Assembly: GCF_046630445.1 (NCBI RefSeq)
Contig: NC_092341.1
Coordinates: 256,151,501 to 256,215,500, forward strand
Direction: 5' to 3'
Length of the DNA: 64,000 nucleotides
From: Rutidosis leptorrhynchoides
Lineage: Eukaryota > Streptophyta > Magnoliopsida > Asterales > Asteraceae
Shown here: piece after piece, positions 12,901-25,067 of the stretch
Position numbering within the stretch: position 1 is the first letter of the stretch
How the letters are laid out: each line of letters begins with the position of its first letter
The notes under the pieces: generated by a model
Told to the model about the DNA's origin: nothing
Databases searched by the model: none
Seen by the model: only the letters and a program-made list of their open reading frames with translations
Position numbers and translations under genes: made by a program

Positions 12901-13050
12901 TTTCCACGCAGAGTTTATTTCAACGGCGACAATTGTGTTATGCCGCCACCTGACGCCTATCCGCATCTTCCAAATGCTAGTTCTCGTGTAAATTTCTCTA
13001 TACTGACTCTCTTGATGATATATCTGGCCTGTTTGTTTCTTATTGAGTAA
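9960..13050 (+). CDS. COBL: COBRA-like GPI-anchored cell-wall protein, gene 1
   Basis: Six exons with GT-AG introns: 9960-10050, 11041-11120, 11597-12053, 12148-12307, 12402-12679, 12767-13050. They join in frame to 449 codons plus TAA, the usual COBRA length. The first 30 residues form a signal peptide. Exon 2 starts with AYDALDPTGNITIKWD, the conserved N-terminus; exon 3 carries PGWTLGWTWAKKEV and the CCKK and GPGPGYTCG blocks; exon 4 has the diagnostic CCVS motif and a Cys-rich patch; exon 5 has HMCPIRVHWHVK; exon 6 has ND-AMLWGVKFYND and KGWAFPRRVYFNGD. The hydrophobic C-terminus after NASSRVN fits a GPI-anchor signal. COBRA proteins sit at the plasma membrane/wall and guide cellulose microfibril orientation. 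Which paralogue (COBRA, COBL1, COBL4 type) is not decided. No disabling change was seen. Confidence 0.93.
10874..10992 (-). mobile_element. Truncated LINE insertion in intron 1, with 13-bp target duplication
   Basis: The target-site duplication TGAATCCCTATGG is perfect at 10861-10873 and 10993-11005. Between the copies, read on the minus strand, lies about 119 bp ending in CTGCCGTTC plus a poly(A) run (poly(T) on the plus strand at 10874). That is the same GCCGTTC-poly(A) end as the LINE at 8400. It is a severely 5'-truncated retroposon. It ends 35 bp before the exon 2 acceptor at 11041. Confidence 0.88.
11195..11480 (+). repeat. SINE-like sequence in intron 2
   Basis: At 11318-11375 there is a tRNA-like head: CACTGGTTGGGGCCTTGAGATCC (A-box region), then GCAAGAGGTTTCAGATTTGATTC (B-box region). 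It is followed by CTCTCCGGTAACCCGAATGGGGAAAA. A diverged copy of the latter tail (CTCTCGGATAACCTGAATAGGGAAAA) stands just upstream at 11224-11250. This suggests two neighbouring copies of one SINE, the first lacking its head. Confidence 0.55.
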
Positions 13051-13441
13051 GTATCACACATAAAACATGAAACTGAAGTATAAAGTTTAATTGGTGAATT
13101 CACCTCTAATTATAATGTTTAGTTGCATGCATCATAGCATCATTTGCAGAGTGTTCGAGTCGTTTGCATGTTGATTTTTGTATTCTACAGTTGTGGTACT
13201 ATAAAAAATCGATGATCGCCTGTTCTACGCGTATAATATATACTTATATTAGAACTTTTGGTGACTTTTGCTGAATTAAATTGTATTTCTTAACAAATAT
13301 ACAAAATTTGTGTAGTACAATAGTCTCACGAAATACATACATCTGTTGTGTTCTTTAAAGAAATTAACACTGTATCTCCCTGTCATTCTTTGACTTCAAA
13401 ACTTGAAATTATAATAAAGGACAATGTATCTGGTGTGGAAG
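13051..13441. other. Shared 3' intergenic region of the convergent COBRA-like pair
   Basis: 391 bp separate the two stop codons. No ORF is seen. AATAAA at about 13414-13419 on the plus strand could serve gene 1, which would make the two transcripts nearly abut or overlap at their 3' ends. Confidence 0.6.
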
Positions 13442-15244
13442 TTAAATGAGTAAGAACACAAACAAAGAAACCAATAATGTTAATGAACCAACTAGGGTTT
13501 CATGAGCGGTATTCGGTAGGAATGGGTATGATTCCGGTGGAGGAAGTATGCATTCATCACCATTAAAGTAGACTTTTCTAGGAAACGCCCATCCTTGTTT
13601 GAACGTGAACGTGTTTTGGTCCTTTTGTAGTAGTACCTCCGACTGTACATTTCCCTTTGGGCCCGCTTCCATTAGTAGGTCATTGAAGAACTTCATCCCG
13701 TAGAACATGCCCGTATCATCTGCAATCACAAGTACAAAACATAATTTAGAACATCATGTTTGTCCTTGTAGACTCGTATGCAATGAGGGGCTTGTAATGA
13801 ATTAGGCACCACTTACTTATCGACTCGTATGGAACAAGGGGCTTGTAGTCAAAGCTAAAAACTTGTGTAACGTTATTGAGATTAGGATGTTGAACCACGA
13901 GCGTCCATTGTGTGTAGTTCATCCTATAGTTGAAGTTTGTTATCGCCACTTTTGCTCGCCAATAGTCCTTATAGTTTTGCTTTACATGCCAATGAACTCT
14001 CACGGGACACATATGGCGAGTGCATTGAAGCAAAGGCGAGTTGTCTTTTTTAGGTGTATTTACTCCAACGACACTTAGAAGCTTAGAGTCACTCCTACAC
14101 TTGTCACCAAAACCGTTATGTTCATAAAATGTTACACAAATCCTACTTTATGGTCGAAAAGTTTCAAACTTACTTGACGCATTTGTTTTTATTTTCACAA
14201 CCGCACGCACAATTAGGACAAGAAGTGATGGTTTCGTTGTAGAATGATGAGAACGACACACAGCAAGTTGGGTGTTTTGACGCCAAAAATTTTGAATACG
14301 TGCATGTCACATTCCATGTCACTGTATCATACATTCATCGCCCGTTAGTAATCAACTTTTAGTCAATGAAAAAGTCAAACTGTAGGTTAGTTTCAGAACA
14401 AAGAACTCTTACTTAATGCTTGAGTTTTTCGTCTACGATCAGGAGTGAGAAAATTAGTTGGAGGAACAATCTTTGCAGGTCCACAAGTATACCCTGGTCC
14501 AGGTCCTAAAAGAGTGAAGTTCTTAGGTAGTTTGACTGTCTTGTTTGTGGTCCCTGCTAGCCCAACGCTGACCTGGAAAGCTGAGACGGAAGCCGAGGGA
14601 TCCTGACCCCATGCTGCCACAACCCCGCCTTTGCAACAGTTGGAAAACTGTTGGTTGTAAGGTACACCAGGCAGCAGGTCTACAACTGTAGGGGTCTTTT
14701 TACAACAATGTGGTATATTTGCTTTAAACTTCGAACAATCTCCTTGTTCGGTGGTTTGAGCCCCAACCATGGACCAAACCACTTCTTTCTTAGCCCATGT
14801 CCACCCTAGGGTCCACCCTGGAGACTGAATGTGACGGTACATTTGAAAATTGTTCATCGTTACTGTTGCCTGCAAAGATAAAGAATGACATCAAATAACT
14901 TCAAGAAAACAAAATCAAGAATCTTGCTTACAATCGCCGAGTGTGTCATGTATGCCTCCACATTGATTGTGGGTCAGTGTAGATTGTCGGTTATCAACCT
15001 TTTTTGCCTAAAAAACCAAGAATCTTTAATATGATGATCACATACCACATAACCATCTGCAGTCCAAGACATGATGTCCCATTTTATCGTTATATTTCCA
15101 TTTGGATCTAGAGGATCAAATGCAGCTGCAAAATAACAAATTGTTAGATTATGTCACAATCGTGCCCCTTTATAAGTTTTAACACATTATACCTGAAAAG
15201 GAACATAACACAACAAAAACGCAAGCAGAGATGATAATCTTCAT
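13442..15244 (-). CDS. COBL: COBRA-like GPI-anchored cell-wall protein, gene 2
   Basis: Six exons on the minus strand: 15244-15193, 15125-15046, 14869-14413, 14321-14174, 14094-13817, 13719-13442. They join in frame to 430 codons plus TAA. Exons 2, 3 and 5 have exactly the lengths of gene 1 (80, 457, 278 bp), and all intron positions and phases agree. A short signal peptide (MKIIISACVFVVLC) leads into AFDPLDPNGNITIKWD. The blocks PGWTLGWTWAKKEV, GPGPGYTCGPAK, CCVSFSSFYNE, HMCPVRVHWHVK and KQGWAFPRKVYFNGD follow. A hydrophobic tail ends the protein, as for GPI anchoring. Exon 4 is 12 bp shorter than in gene 1, so the segment after the Cys-rich patch (CENKNKC) differs. Introns are compact (67-176 bp). 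Role as for gene 1: apoplastic/plasma-membrane protein of cellulose deposition. No defect was seen. Confidence 0.93.
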
Positions 15245-15860
15245 CTCAAGTTTCGTGTTTCTTGAAGCTAAACCTCAAAAAAACTCGACCCGCAACAGAT
15301 TCAGCCCCGGAAATTGTGCAAGTTCACAACTTTTTCCGGTTGGGAGTGGAAGGTGTTATAGAACTTGAAGATAGCTTACCTACTGGTTGTTAAATTTTAA
15401 AGTGTTTCTATATTTTATTATATGTTATACTATTAATTACTATGCAACAAATAAATGGACATTGATCGTTGTGTGAATATATAATTTGTCTGTTGGGGTT
15501 TCCTGTTTCTTGAAGCAAAGACTTTCTCAGATGAGGTGAAATTAAAGAAAAATACAAAAAACGCGGGAACTTTTTAGTCTCAACGGCCACATGTTCTATC
15601 AAGGATGTGACAGTTAAACAATCACTTGATTAGGACTGTCTTTTTTTATTTTGTACTTCAAGTTTAACTAATGAATGTTGACATGTGAGAAATGGTCAAG
15701 GGGTTTAGGGGTTTGGTTGATGATTCTTGGGGTATAAATGTCATTTTACATCTTAGTCAAATGAAAATGACATTATACCTTTATGATTATGTGATTAGTA
15801 AGTTATGACGTTTTGAGTAAAAAACATAACTGTTGAGGTTTCTCGATAGGTCTCATAGAA
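15245..15860. other. Upstream region of COBRA-like gene 2
   Basis: No gene. TATA-like sequence on the minus strand lies at about 15407-15425 (TATAATAAAATATA), 165-180 bp upstream of the start codon, and could be the core promoter. The rest is AT-rich. Confidence 0.4.
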
Positions 15861-16870
15861 TGTGAAATAGACAACTCGACTAATTTGATATGAACTTTAT
15901 TGGTCGATCTTAGTTATACTTATAAAAAATGTTGTATAATTGAAATAAAGATTAATCGTTAAACTTGGCCCATCAAATTCAGATAGAATATGTTGGTGAT
16001 TTTTGTGAAATTCAATGAATTATTTTAGCGGATTGGAATTACTAGGTTGAAAGTGAAGCAATTTCTAATGCTCTAAAATGAATTTGAAGAGTGTGGAGTA
16101 CACGTCCGTCAAAGAACTAAAAGAGATAGTTTGAGTTGGGTATAGTTGGAGTTGATCAAACTATGATTTGGCTGTCCAGGCTTAAGGTGCGCCACACCTT
16201 CTTGGTGGTGTGCCGCACTTTATAACGTGAAAAGTACCAATCGAAGTCAGTATGTTATGGTGTGTTAAGGTGCTCCGTAATCGTTACTAGGTGCGCCGCA
16301 CCATGTGACAAGCAAGTGTTAAGGTGCGTCGCACCTCTACTATGGTGTGCCACACCATATAACTGTTGTTGCAGAAAAGTGACAACTTTTGCCCAAACGT
16401 TTTGCAACGTTTCACAAATGGTTGATTATTGTACCTAGACGTTTTGAAACATGTTTTTGGGGTTTATTAGTGTTTTAAAGCACCCATTCAAACATGTCCA
16501 TTGCCAAGGGTTGTGACTTTTGATTATAATTAAATTTGAAAAGTTGCGACAGTTCATGGCACATTTTGACCAATTATAAATATAACTCTTCATTCATTGA
16601 AGAAAGTTTTCAGAATTTGATTATTCTAAGCATACTTTCAACATTCAAACTTCCAAAAAAAATACTTCTACAATTGTGTGGAACAATTATCTTTTGATCA
16701 GGAAGATCTTTCATCCTAGTCTTATCTTAATCTTGATTTCGTGAACCCATGACCAAGTGAGTCGAAATACTCGATTAAGAAAGTGACTACACGATTCTAG
16801 GATCAATCCGGTTAAAGATTCTCAACTCACTACACATATTATATAATAAAGTAGATGACCAGTTATCCTG
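15861..16870 (+). repeat. Possible old copia-type LTR remnant
   Basis: It has no coding potential. Positions 16185-16365 contain several imperfect palindromic words of the form GGTGCGCCGCACC. Further on come a TATA-like ATTATAAATATAA (16574) and a pyrimidine-rich leader-like segment. This order resembles an LTR promoter region. No partner LTR, primer site or target duplication was found, so the assignment is tentative. Confidence 0.3.
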
Positions 16871-17099
16871 AAAACTCAAGCTTCAGTTGATGAGCTGTTT
16901 TAAGCGCATGAAACATATTTTTTTAAAATCGGATACTTCTGTAAAATCAATCAATAAATGCTTTACTACGGGGTGAGGCACCACGCACAATCAACACACA
17001 CCACACACCATGAACCATGCAACACACACATCACGCACCACACCACTAATAGGATTTAAATGCTAACCTGCCAAGGGTGTAACATTAAACGATTCGAAC
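16871..17099. other. CA-rich spacer
   Basis: ACACACCAC-rich sequence at 16980-17045. No gene. Confidence 0.5.
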
Positions 17100-17680
17100 G
17101 TGGGTGATGATGGAGGTGGTTAATGTGATGGTGATGATGGTATAGCCTGCTGGTGATGGTGATGGTGGTGGTGATGATGCGGTTGGTGATGGTGGTAAAT
17201 ATGATGTTGATGGTGATGAACGATGGTGGTGAAGATACGGTTAGTGTTGGTGATGGTGGTATAGACAGTTGGTAATGAACAAAGGTGGTGATGATGCTTT
17301 TGGTGGTGGCGGCGATGCAGTTGGTGGCAGTGATGATGGTATAGACTTTTGTAAAATGGCGGTGATGTTGGTTTAGATGATGTTGACGGTGAAGAATGAT
17401 GGTGGTGATGATGCGATTGTTGGTGGTGTTAGTGGTATAGACAGTTGGTGATGAACGATGGTGGTGGTGATACAGTTGGTGGCGGTTGGTGTGGTGGTGG
17501 TGATGATGTGGTTGGTATAGATAATGTTGGCGATGATTGGTGTAGTGGTTGTGACGATTCCATTGGTGGTAGTGATGGTGGTATTGATATTGGTGCGTGT
17601 TGGTAGTGGTGATGTTTGTTTGTAATGTAAATGTTGGTTGTGGTGATGGTGATATTTATGTACGTTTTAGATATTGGTGA
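17100..17680. repeat. TGGTGATG-type imperfect tandem repeat
   Basis: About 580 bp of degenerate TGG/TGA triplet-rich repeat (GGTGGTGATGATG, GTTGGTGATGAACGATGG). The longer word TATAGACAGTTGGTGATGAACGATGGTGG recurs with variation near 17260, 17435 and elsewhere, so there is a higher-order unit. Open frames within it encode only low-complexity His/Pro/Thr or Val/Met strings. Confidence 0.8.
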
Positions 17681-17812
17681 CCATAATTTTCGGACCCCAG
17701 TTTTTCCTTTCATGATATTGAAAATCAACTAACTCATAAAAATGACAGAGAATTCTATCCTGATCTTATCCCGTGCAGCACGCACGAACCAACACGCATT
17801 GTGTGTGGTGCC

Positions 17813-18775
17813 TGTTGGTCCATTGATTAACAATATGAGTATTGTAGGGGGGGGGGGGGAGGGGGTGTATACAATTCTTTTGATTATCTTAACAGTTTAA
17901 GCTAATTAGTATTCATGCAAGTAAATTGAATAAGAGTCAAAGGTAATTTTCAACGATTATTCTTTATTGATATAAATCACAAAGAATCACAACTATCCTT
18001 GGCCGAATGATAGTTGGTTGATACAGATTCACCTAAGTTATAGCTATTGAGGTTATCTAAAGCTATTACACGTTTGGACTCTTAATAAATAAAACCCACA
18101 CCACTGGTTGTTACAATAGTGGATACATCAATTTATAGTAGTCCTATTAACCGTGTAATTATTCTATTGTTCACTGGTACATAGGATGTCTGTACTTGTG
18201 GGGACAACTGCATAAGAGAGCGTGCTCTCTTATTTCCTCTTTGGTGGCTATTTGCAGGAACACCCCAATTCGGTTTGGCACCACTATTTGATTAAACAAA
18301 TAGAATGTTGTGTTCCCTAGGCGTTGACAAAGAATAACACATGTCTGCACATGCGTTAAACTTCTGCATTCTCACGTGGTCTTGTAAGGTCACTTGTCAG
18401 CCGCCGACGCGTGTCCTTTTCTGTTCAACTTTGTCTTCGACTTCTGTTGAATAGTACAATTGATGTAGACCACTCAGGAAACCACTATGCTTGTAATGGA
18501 GCACAACTGTCTTGTGTAGTAAGCTGCTTTCCAGCCATGCTGGTTCTTCTATGCTGAGTCACTTGATATTCTTGAATTGCTGGGTACACATCCTGTGCTA
18601 CTTGAAGAATACTGTCTACCTTGTGCTGGTAGACTAGGCAGCAAACTAAACACTCGACACAACAATATTTGCTGTCTATACATAAACAAACCTATGCTGG
18701 TTGCACATAACATTCTAGTGTACATATCTGCTATTTTGTCATAATTAAATCCTTAATTACATTGGAGACTCAACA
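17813..18775 (-). repeat. Copia (SIRE/Maximus-like) 3' LTR
   Basis: The 963-bp block begins (minus strand) TGTTGAGTCTCC directly after a polypurine tract and ends with CCAACA at 17813, giving TGTTG...CAACA termini. A G-run (about 17848-17860) lies near its end. The partner LTR is not in the window. Orientation agrees with the pol remnants at 25-27.8 kb. Confidence 0.75.
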
Positions 18776-18790
18776 ATCTCCCCCTATTTG
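18776..18790 (-). other. Polypurine tract of the copia element
   Basis: On the minus strand, AAATAGGGGGAGATTG immediately precedes the LTR start. This is the usual plus-strand primer tract of plant copia elements, and it sets the LTR boundary at 18775. Confidence 0.8.
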
Positions 18791-19016
18791 ATGATGAAAA
18801 AACCTATGACATAAAGAGTAAAACACTAAAGCCAGCAGTAAATGACCTAATGAAAATAAGCAGTAAAATTTGTCCCTTTTTGGTTTGTTTTGGGATCTTT
18901 GATATGATTTTGAAGATAAACTCATTTCACATTCATTACAATAAATATATACAAAACTTACAAGGCAGTATAATGAAACATGAAATAACAAAAGATATAA
19001 TTTTAGCATAAGAAGG

Positions 19017-22000
19017 CTATCTATCTTTATCTTTCTTCTTTTCTTCATCAGATAGCTCTTCTTCTTTGACTTTGAAGGCTGCCCAGGCTTCAGGGAAAAG
19101 TTCAGGCAAGTCTGCAGGATCAAACACTGGTATTTGAGGAGGTAGAATGATAGGATCTCTTCTGTGTGGGTCAACACCAATAGATTTCTTTCTCTTAGGC
19201 TTCTGAGCTAGAACTTCTTCTACTTTCACTACTGGTGCATTCCCATACCTGACTGCTTTATCAAAAAGTTCTTGTAGTTAGGGTTCAAGTGTATCTTTGA
19301 GAGCACTTTTACCTTTATCAATGAAGTACTGTAGTATCTCCATCCATTCACTGAATCCAAAGGTTCTTAGATTAGTGTAATCTACCCTCTCATAGACATC
19401 ATTATCCTTGCTGACACTGAAGGACCTTTTTGTACCTTTATGCACTTTGATGATCTTACCAGGATTAGATCTTCTGGTCATCACATCAACATACTTGCTC
19501 CTAAAGAAATGATCAGATAGCTCTTTTGTTCTTTCAGTTTCTACAGGAGCTTCAGTAGGTACCTTCTCAGCAGATTCCAGTTTATCCAAAACCTTGTCCT
19601 GAGCTTTGACTATGGCTTTTGCTAACTTAAGAGATGCAGCCTCTTGTTTTCTGTCAGCAGCCAATTTAGCTTCTTCTTCCCTAAGCCTCAGCCTTTCAGC
19701 ATACTCAGCATCATCCCTTCTTTGTTGTTCAAGCTGAACACTTGTGAGATATTCATTTACTGTAATGTTCAGGGATTTTGCTGTTGCAATCAATTGTCTG
19801 CCTTCATCTGTAGTCATGGCATCACAATATTGCTTTAAGTCCATATCCAGCTACAGAGCCTCATAAAAGATGTCTTTCTCCTCATCATTGTGGAGCCTTT
19901 GACCACTGTTGTAAAAGTACATGCCAATATCAATGCTGAACTCCATGGCATCAATGTAGAATTGCTGGTCAAGTGGATGATACTACAGTCTGATCTGGCG
20001 TATTCTTTCTGATATTCCTGCTACTCTTTGTTCTAGCAGTTCAGGAACAGTGATCTCAAGCCTATACGCCTCTCTTTCATCTGGATTCATCTTTCTTATG
20101 TCAGGCTTTCTTTTTGCAGCTGAGTCATCTTCCCAAGTAGTATGTTTATCATTTGGTTTTGGGGAAGATGGAGGATATACAAAAGGTGATTCTGCTGTGC
20201 TAGAAGGACCCACTGGTTCAAAGTCATGACGTTCATCCAGTGTCCTATCAAAATAGGCTAGAGTCTGTGCAGGTGTTGGTGATAGTATAAAAGTTGAGCT
20301 GCCCCTACCCAGACTGTAAAGTTAGCAGCATCAGCAGAATCGTTATCAGATTTAGCTCCCAGATCATCCTCCTTTGCTGGGTCTTCAGCTCTTGTTTCAC
20401 CCAGCAGCACACTTCTGGCTAGGTCTTCAATCACAGTACTCCTTGCTGTGTCTTCAGTACCAGCTGACTGATTAGTATCAGTTGGTACAACTTCCACAGT
20501 ACCTTCACCAGCTGCCTTAAATAAGGGCCCTTTCCTTAGGGGCTGGTTGTCCCTAGGGGCAGATTTTACCCTTTGTTTATCAATAGGCTTGGGTTCAGCT
20601 GGTGGTTCTTGTGTTGATACTGGTTCTTGTGGAGGCAGTAGGGGAGTGATTGCAAGATACTCCCCCCTCAGCAGTAGACATATCTGTCTCTACTGGCTTT
20701 GATACATCATCTTCAAGGTTGATGATCTCTACTGGATGTGATTGTGCAGCTGGCTGAGCAGAAGAAGCAGGTTGAGAGGATTGGCTGGTTTTCATCATAC
20801 CATCCAGCCATTTCATAAACACATCAGCTCTTTCTCCCCCTGGCCTGTTAGAATCCAAATATCTTTGCATCTCTTCAGGTATCATCTTTTTTATTCTTTC
20901 TACTCGCTCAGCATACAGCTTTGCCTTCTTTCTGTCATACTTCACCATGAACTTAGAATTTCTCTTTAAAGCATCTTTCTTGTATTGATTAATGCTGAGC
21001 AGTTCATTGTGAATTTCAAGCTTTTCATGATTGAGGCTTCTCCTATGCACAATTCTATGTATTTTTCGTGCAGCATAGGCCTCGAATCTAGCATTGAAGG
21101 CATCATTTAAGTCCTGCTGTCTATTCTGATGCCTCTCCATTTTTCTTTTCATCTTTATTTCAATAGTTTGAGAGACAACAAAAGATTCAGCTAAAGCCAG
21201 TTCAGATACATCACTAGGCTTACTGCCAGAATCAATATCATCCACAGATGTGGAAGGCATACTGGGTTGAGATTCACCAGCAGCCTTGACACCTGCTTCA
21301 GTATGAGCGTTGCTGGGCTTAGGGCCAACATTTCCTTGATCAGCACCATCACCACCATCATCACTATCTCTCCTCTGCTGTTTAGGAGCTTTCTCATGCT
21401 CATGCTTCCCCTCAGATTGTTTTCTCTTTTTATGTTTCTTAGATTTCTTCTCCCCTTTTTGTCATCAGCAGGGGTAGAAGTAGAGCTAGGGAGAGCACTT
21501 ACATCAAGATCACTGTCTGACTTAGGAACTGAGTATGCAAAGTTGTTCCAGTCAGCATCAGCAGGAGATAGGTGAGCTCCAGGGTCTACACCATATTTCC
21601 TAAGACATTGGTTTGAAGTTCTGACTTCATTCCTAGCAACACCCATGGCCATTTGATTAACACTGGCTCTAACATCAGCTTGAAGAGCAGCCATGCATTG
21701 CATTGTCTCACTAGAGTAACATAAGCTGAAGCAGGAATTATGGTAGCCATCTGCTGTTCCTGTGACTCCAATCTCTCTTCCAATACCCTGTTTTCTTCAT
21801 TCAGAAATATATTCCTTTGATTGGCATCATCCAATTCTGCTTGAAGACGGGTAATATGGTCAGTATACTCATTATGAGAGATGATTCGCTGCTTAAGTTG
21901 ATCTTCTTCTTCATAGTGGCAGCGAATGGTGTCAACTACTAGATCTGCAAAGGCAGTAATCTGACGCAGCTGGATTTCAATAACAGAAGTGATGATATAA

Positions 22001-24473
22001 CCAGCTCGTCGAATAGCCTCAGTCATGCAGTCAACTAGAGTTTCTCTTATGGTCTTGATGATAGCAGGAGTGATTCTAGCAACAGTCCTGTAGACAGCCA
22101 TAGTAGATAGACCAATAATATCAGAAGCATCAGCTGTGCTGGTGGATGGTTGTTCAGTAATAGCTGCATTAGGAGTACCTCCGTGGGGTGGTGGAGGTGG
22201 AAGGTCAGAGTCTGACTCCTCACCATGATCACCATCATTTTTACCTTCACCCGAAGGTTTAGAACCACTTGTATCCTTTGCAGCATCATCAGTTGCATCA
22301 TCATCCATATCCACTGGTATATCCTTGGAGCCAGTCACATTATCATTAATGGCTGGCTCTTCCTTACCAGTACCTTTATCAGCATCACCATCAGATGTAG
22401 AAGATGATGAGGAAGAAGCTGATGAATCTGAAGGTACTGGCAAATCAGGAATGTCTTGCATGATATACTTACCAGTATTTGGATCACGGATGAACTTGAG
22501 AGGCCTCCATGTACCAGGCCATGGAGAAGCAGTAGGAGCCATACCAAAATAATGGTAATATGGCTGCTCATTAAACGTTTGAAGCGAAGCCAACCTCTCA
22601 TAAACTTCCTCCCTAGCTGGTTGGTCCAGCTGTGCAAGTAGCTGAGTCAGCTCCTCATCAGGTAGTTTGCTGGCTGCAACTAGAGCAGTTTGAGGATTAA
22701 TTGTCAGCTGATCCACCGGGAGGGCAACACGAGGAGCAATGGATACTCCCTTATAAACAAAATTTGGGTACCACTTCATCTGGATCCGGTACTTGACAAA
22801 CATACATAGGCTTTTCAACAAAAGCTGAAGCCTTAGCAGATTCAGTGGTAGCAGCAGCAGAGGTACCAGCATCCATTTGTGGTTTCGGTGAACCAGTAAG
22901 TTCATAAACTAGAACCTCCTTAACAACTTTATCAATAACCTCTTCAAGAGCAGGAGGAGGTTCAACAATAATCTCATCAGTTACTTCAGTATCAGTAGTT
23001 GATGCAGTAGCACTGGAGATAACAGGAGGAGTAGCAGAAACATTAGCAGTAGCTATCTCCTCATTAACAGTAAAAGCAATGGAACCAGCAACCACTTCAT
23101 CTCCAGTAGAACCAGCAGCAGTAGAGGCAGCAGTACTAGTATCAGCACCACCAGTAGGAAAATCAACAGCACCAATACCAGTAGCAGAAGCAGAGAGCTC
23201 ACCAGTACCAACTTCATAACCAGTAAACACAATAGGATTTCTTTCATGCTCCCCCTCTGCCTGTTCATCTACCCTGCTAAGAACAGGTTCCATAGCAACA
23301 TCCTTTTCAGGAGCAGCAGTTGAGACTGGTGCAACCTCCCCTATGGCATGCTTGGAGCTAGCTTCTACACGTTTGGATTTGCCAGTATCTGAAACGGTGG
23401 CTGTTCTAGTTGTCGTAGCTGGCTTCTTCCGTCGGACAGCTGGCTTGCGCTGAGGTCCTTCCCCCTCAGCTGGTGCACTACCAGAGGCAGTTGATTGGGT
23501 AGCTCCACCCCGAGCAGCAAGATACTCGAGCATTCCTGGCGTCAGGCCAGTATATGGAGCTGTTGGTACTGCTTTCGTCATCCCCCCTCTTTCAATGGTA
23601 GGTCAATAGATTCATCAGTAATTTGCTGGTAAGCATCACCCAGTTCATTTTCAAACACCAAGCTTAAAAACCTTAGAAGGGGGATCAAGTTACTTCTTTT
23701 TGGTGCCAGCACCATTTCCCTTAGCCTCAAATAAACTTCAACAGCATAATCAATGTTACGATTGTACAGCAACCCATGACCAATTTTGAGTTAATAATCA
23801 GAACACTGATCAAAACTCCTAGACTTTTGACTGATACACTGTGTCAGCAGACCGAAAAAGTAGTACCACAAGGGTGGCATATGCTTCCTCAAAGGGGTAT
23901 GGGCTACTTGACCAGTATATCCAATGATCTCCAACACTTCTCACATGAAGGTATCACTGTTTGGTGAATCAATGAATGGTCCACCTGGTAAATGAAGGGC
24001 ACGTCGAATAGCATCAACAGTGATTAAGCAGATTAGGGTTTTAGTAACCATGCCACGAATACATGGAGTATTCTGTTGAGTGGTGGCCATGGTGGCAGTA
24101 TACCAGAATCTGCCTAAACAGGCTGGATAAAATCTTGAAGGAACACCAGTAATCGATCTGGTAAGAGGAGATTGCCTCACATATGCAGTCATGGTTTCAT
24201 AACCTATGTTAGCTTTCAATTTGGGAATCGAGAGAGAATGAGCAGCATTGCCTCTTGATAGGAGAATTTTTTCATGAGCAGGAGCAGGATCAGCCTTGAC
24301 CAGACTCGGATGAAGTGCGAACAATGATGCGGGTTCATTCTGTTGCTCTTGTTGGGGTTCAGGTTGTTGTTCAGGTTGCGGTTCATGTTGTTGCTGCTGT
24401 GGTTGTTCATGTTGCTGTTATTGTTGTTCCTCGAGTTGGTTCACATCTGGTTGTGGTTGTTGTTGTTCTGCCA
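19017..24473 (-). pseudogene. Broken long ORF downstream of copia pol (env-like by position)
   Basis: From an ATG at 24471-24473 the minus strand carries about 5.4 kb of once continuous coding sequence, now split by frameshifts and stops (for example near 23940, 23580, 22775, 21705, 21465, 20220). In order: Gln/Pro-rich start; a folded-looking region about 24320-23590 (FWYTATMA, LHLPGGPF, LWYYFFGLLTQC) resembling the plant transposon-associated domain found in such ORFs; long Ala/Thr/Ser- and Asp/Ser-rich linkers; a coiled coil around 21990-21740 (heptad-like EEDQLKQR, ITRLQAELDDANQR, LEERLESQEQQM); basic helices near 21150-20860; and a charged helical segment at 19700-19590 (AERLRLREEEAK). 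It sits between RNase H and the 3' LTR, where SIRE/Maximus elements carry their extra env-like ORF. I see no convincing signal peptide or fusion peptide, so 'env-like' means position only. Confidence 0.7.
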
Positions 24474-25067
24474 TTATTGAAGATTGAAGATAAAAGTTTG
24501 AAGATTTGAAGATTTGGGGATTTTGAGAGAGAAAGGTAAATTTGAAAAGTTTAATAACCGAAGGTTATTGTGAGAAATGGATCGCCTTATTTAACCTTTC
24601 GGATTGGTGGAAAAAGTACAGGAGAGAAAATGGCAATTGTCATCTGCAGACGCGTGGGCAGACGTGATAGACTGGCATGTTTTCGAGGGGACACAGACTG
24701 TTAACATGAAGTTTAATCGGCTTGAACACTCATACCTCCCATTACGCATTAAATGCAGTAGGTTTTAATTCAAAATTTGAAGTTAAAGACCACAAAATAA
24801 AGTTTATATTAAATACAAAAATTCTTTGTTACATTTAATATGTCGTATATTTAATTGAAATCATTGGGATTAAATGAGTTTCAGTTTTAAGGTATCATTT
24901 TAATGTTGTGAGCTATTTATTACTTCATTATATACATTGTATAACCATGACATAAAAGACCTTGTTGTGCTGATTGTTTGACATGTAGGCAGTAAGTAAA
25001 AACTTGTGACTTATTGGTTTGTCCTACATGCTGTAGAGCCAGTACACCAACAAAATTGTCTTTTATT
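24474..25067. other. Spacer between pol and the downstream ORF of the copia element
   Basis: No coding capacity. It is AT-rich, with an A/G-rich stretch before the downstream ORF start. This is normal for a copia element with a separate third ORF. Confidence 0.55.

Noticed and set aside
17429-17728. Minus-strand Pro/Ser/His-rich ORF
   Set aside because: It is the translation of the TGG/TGA tandem repeat.
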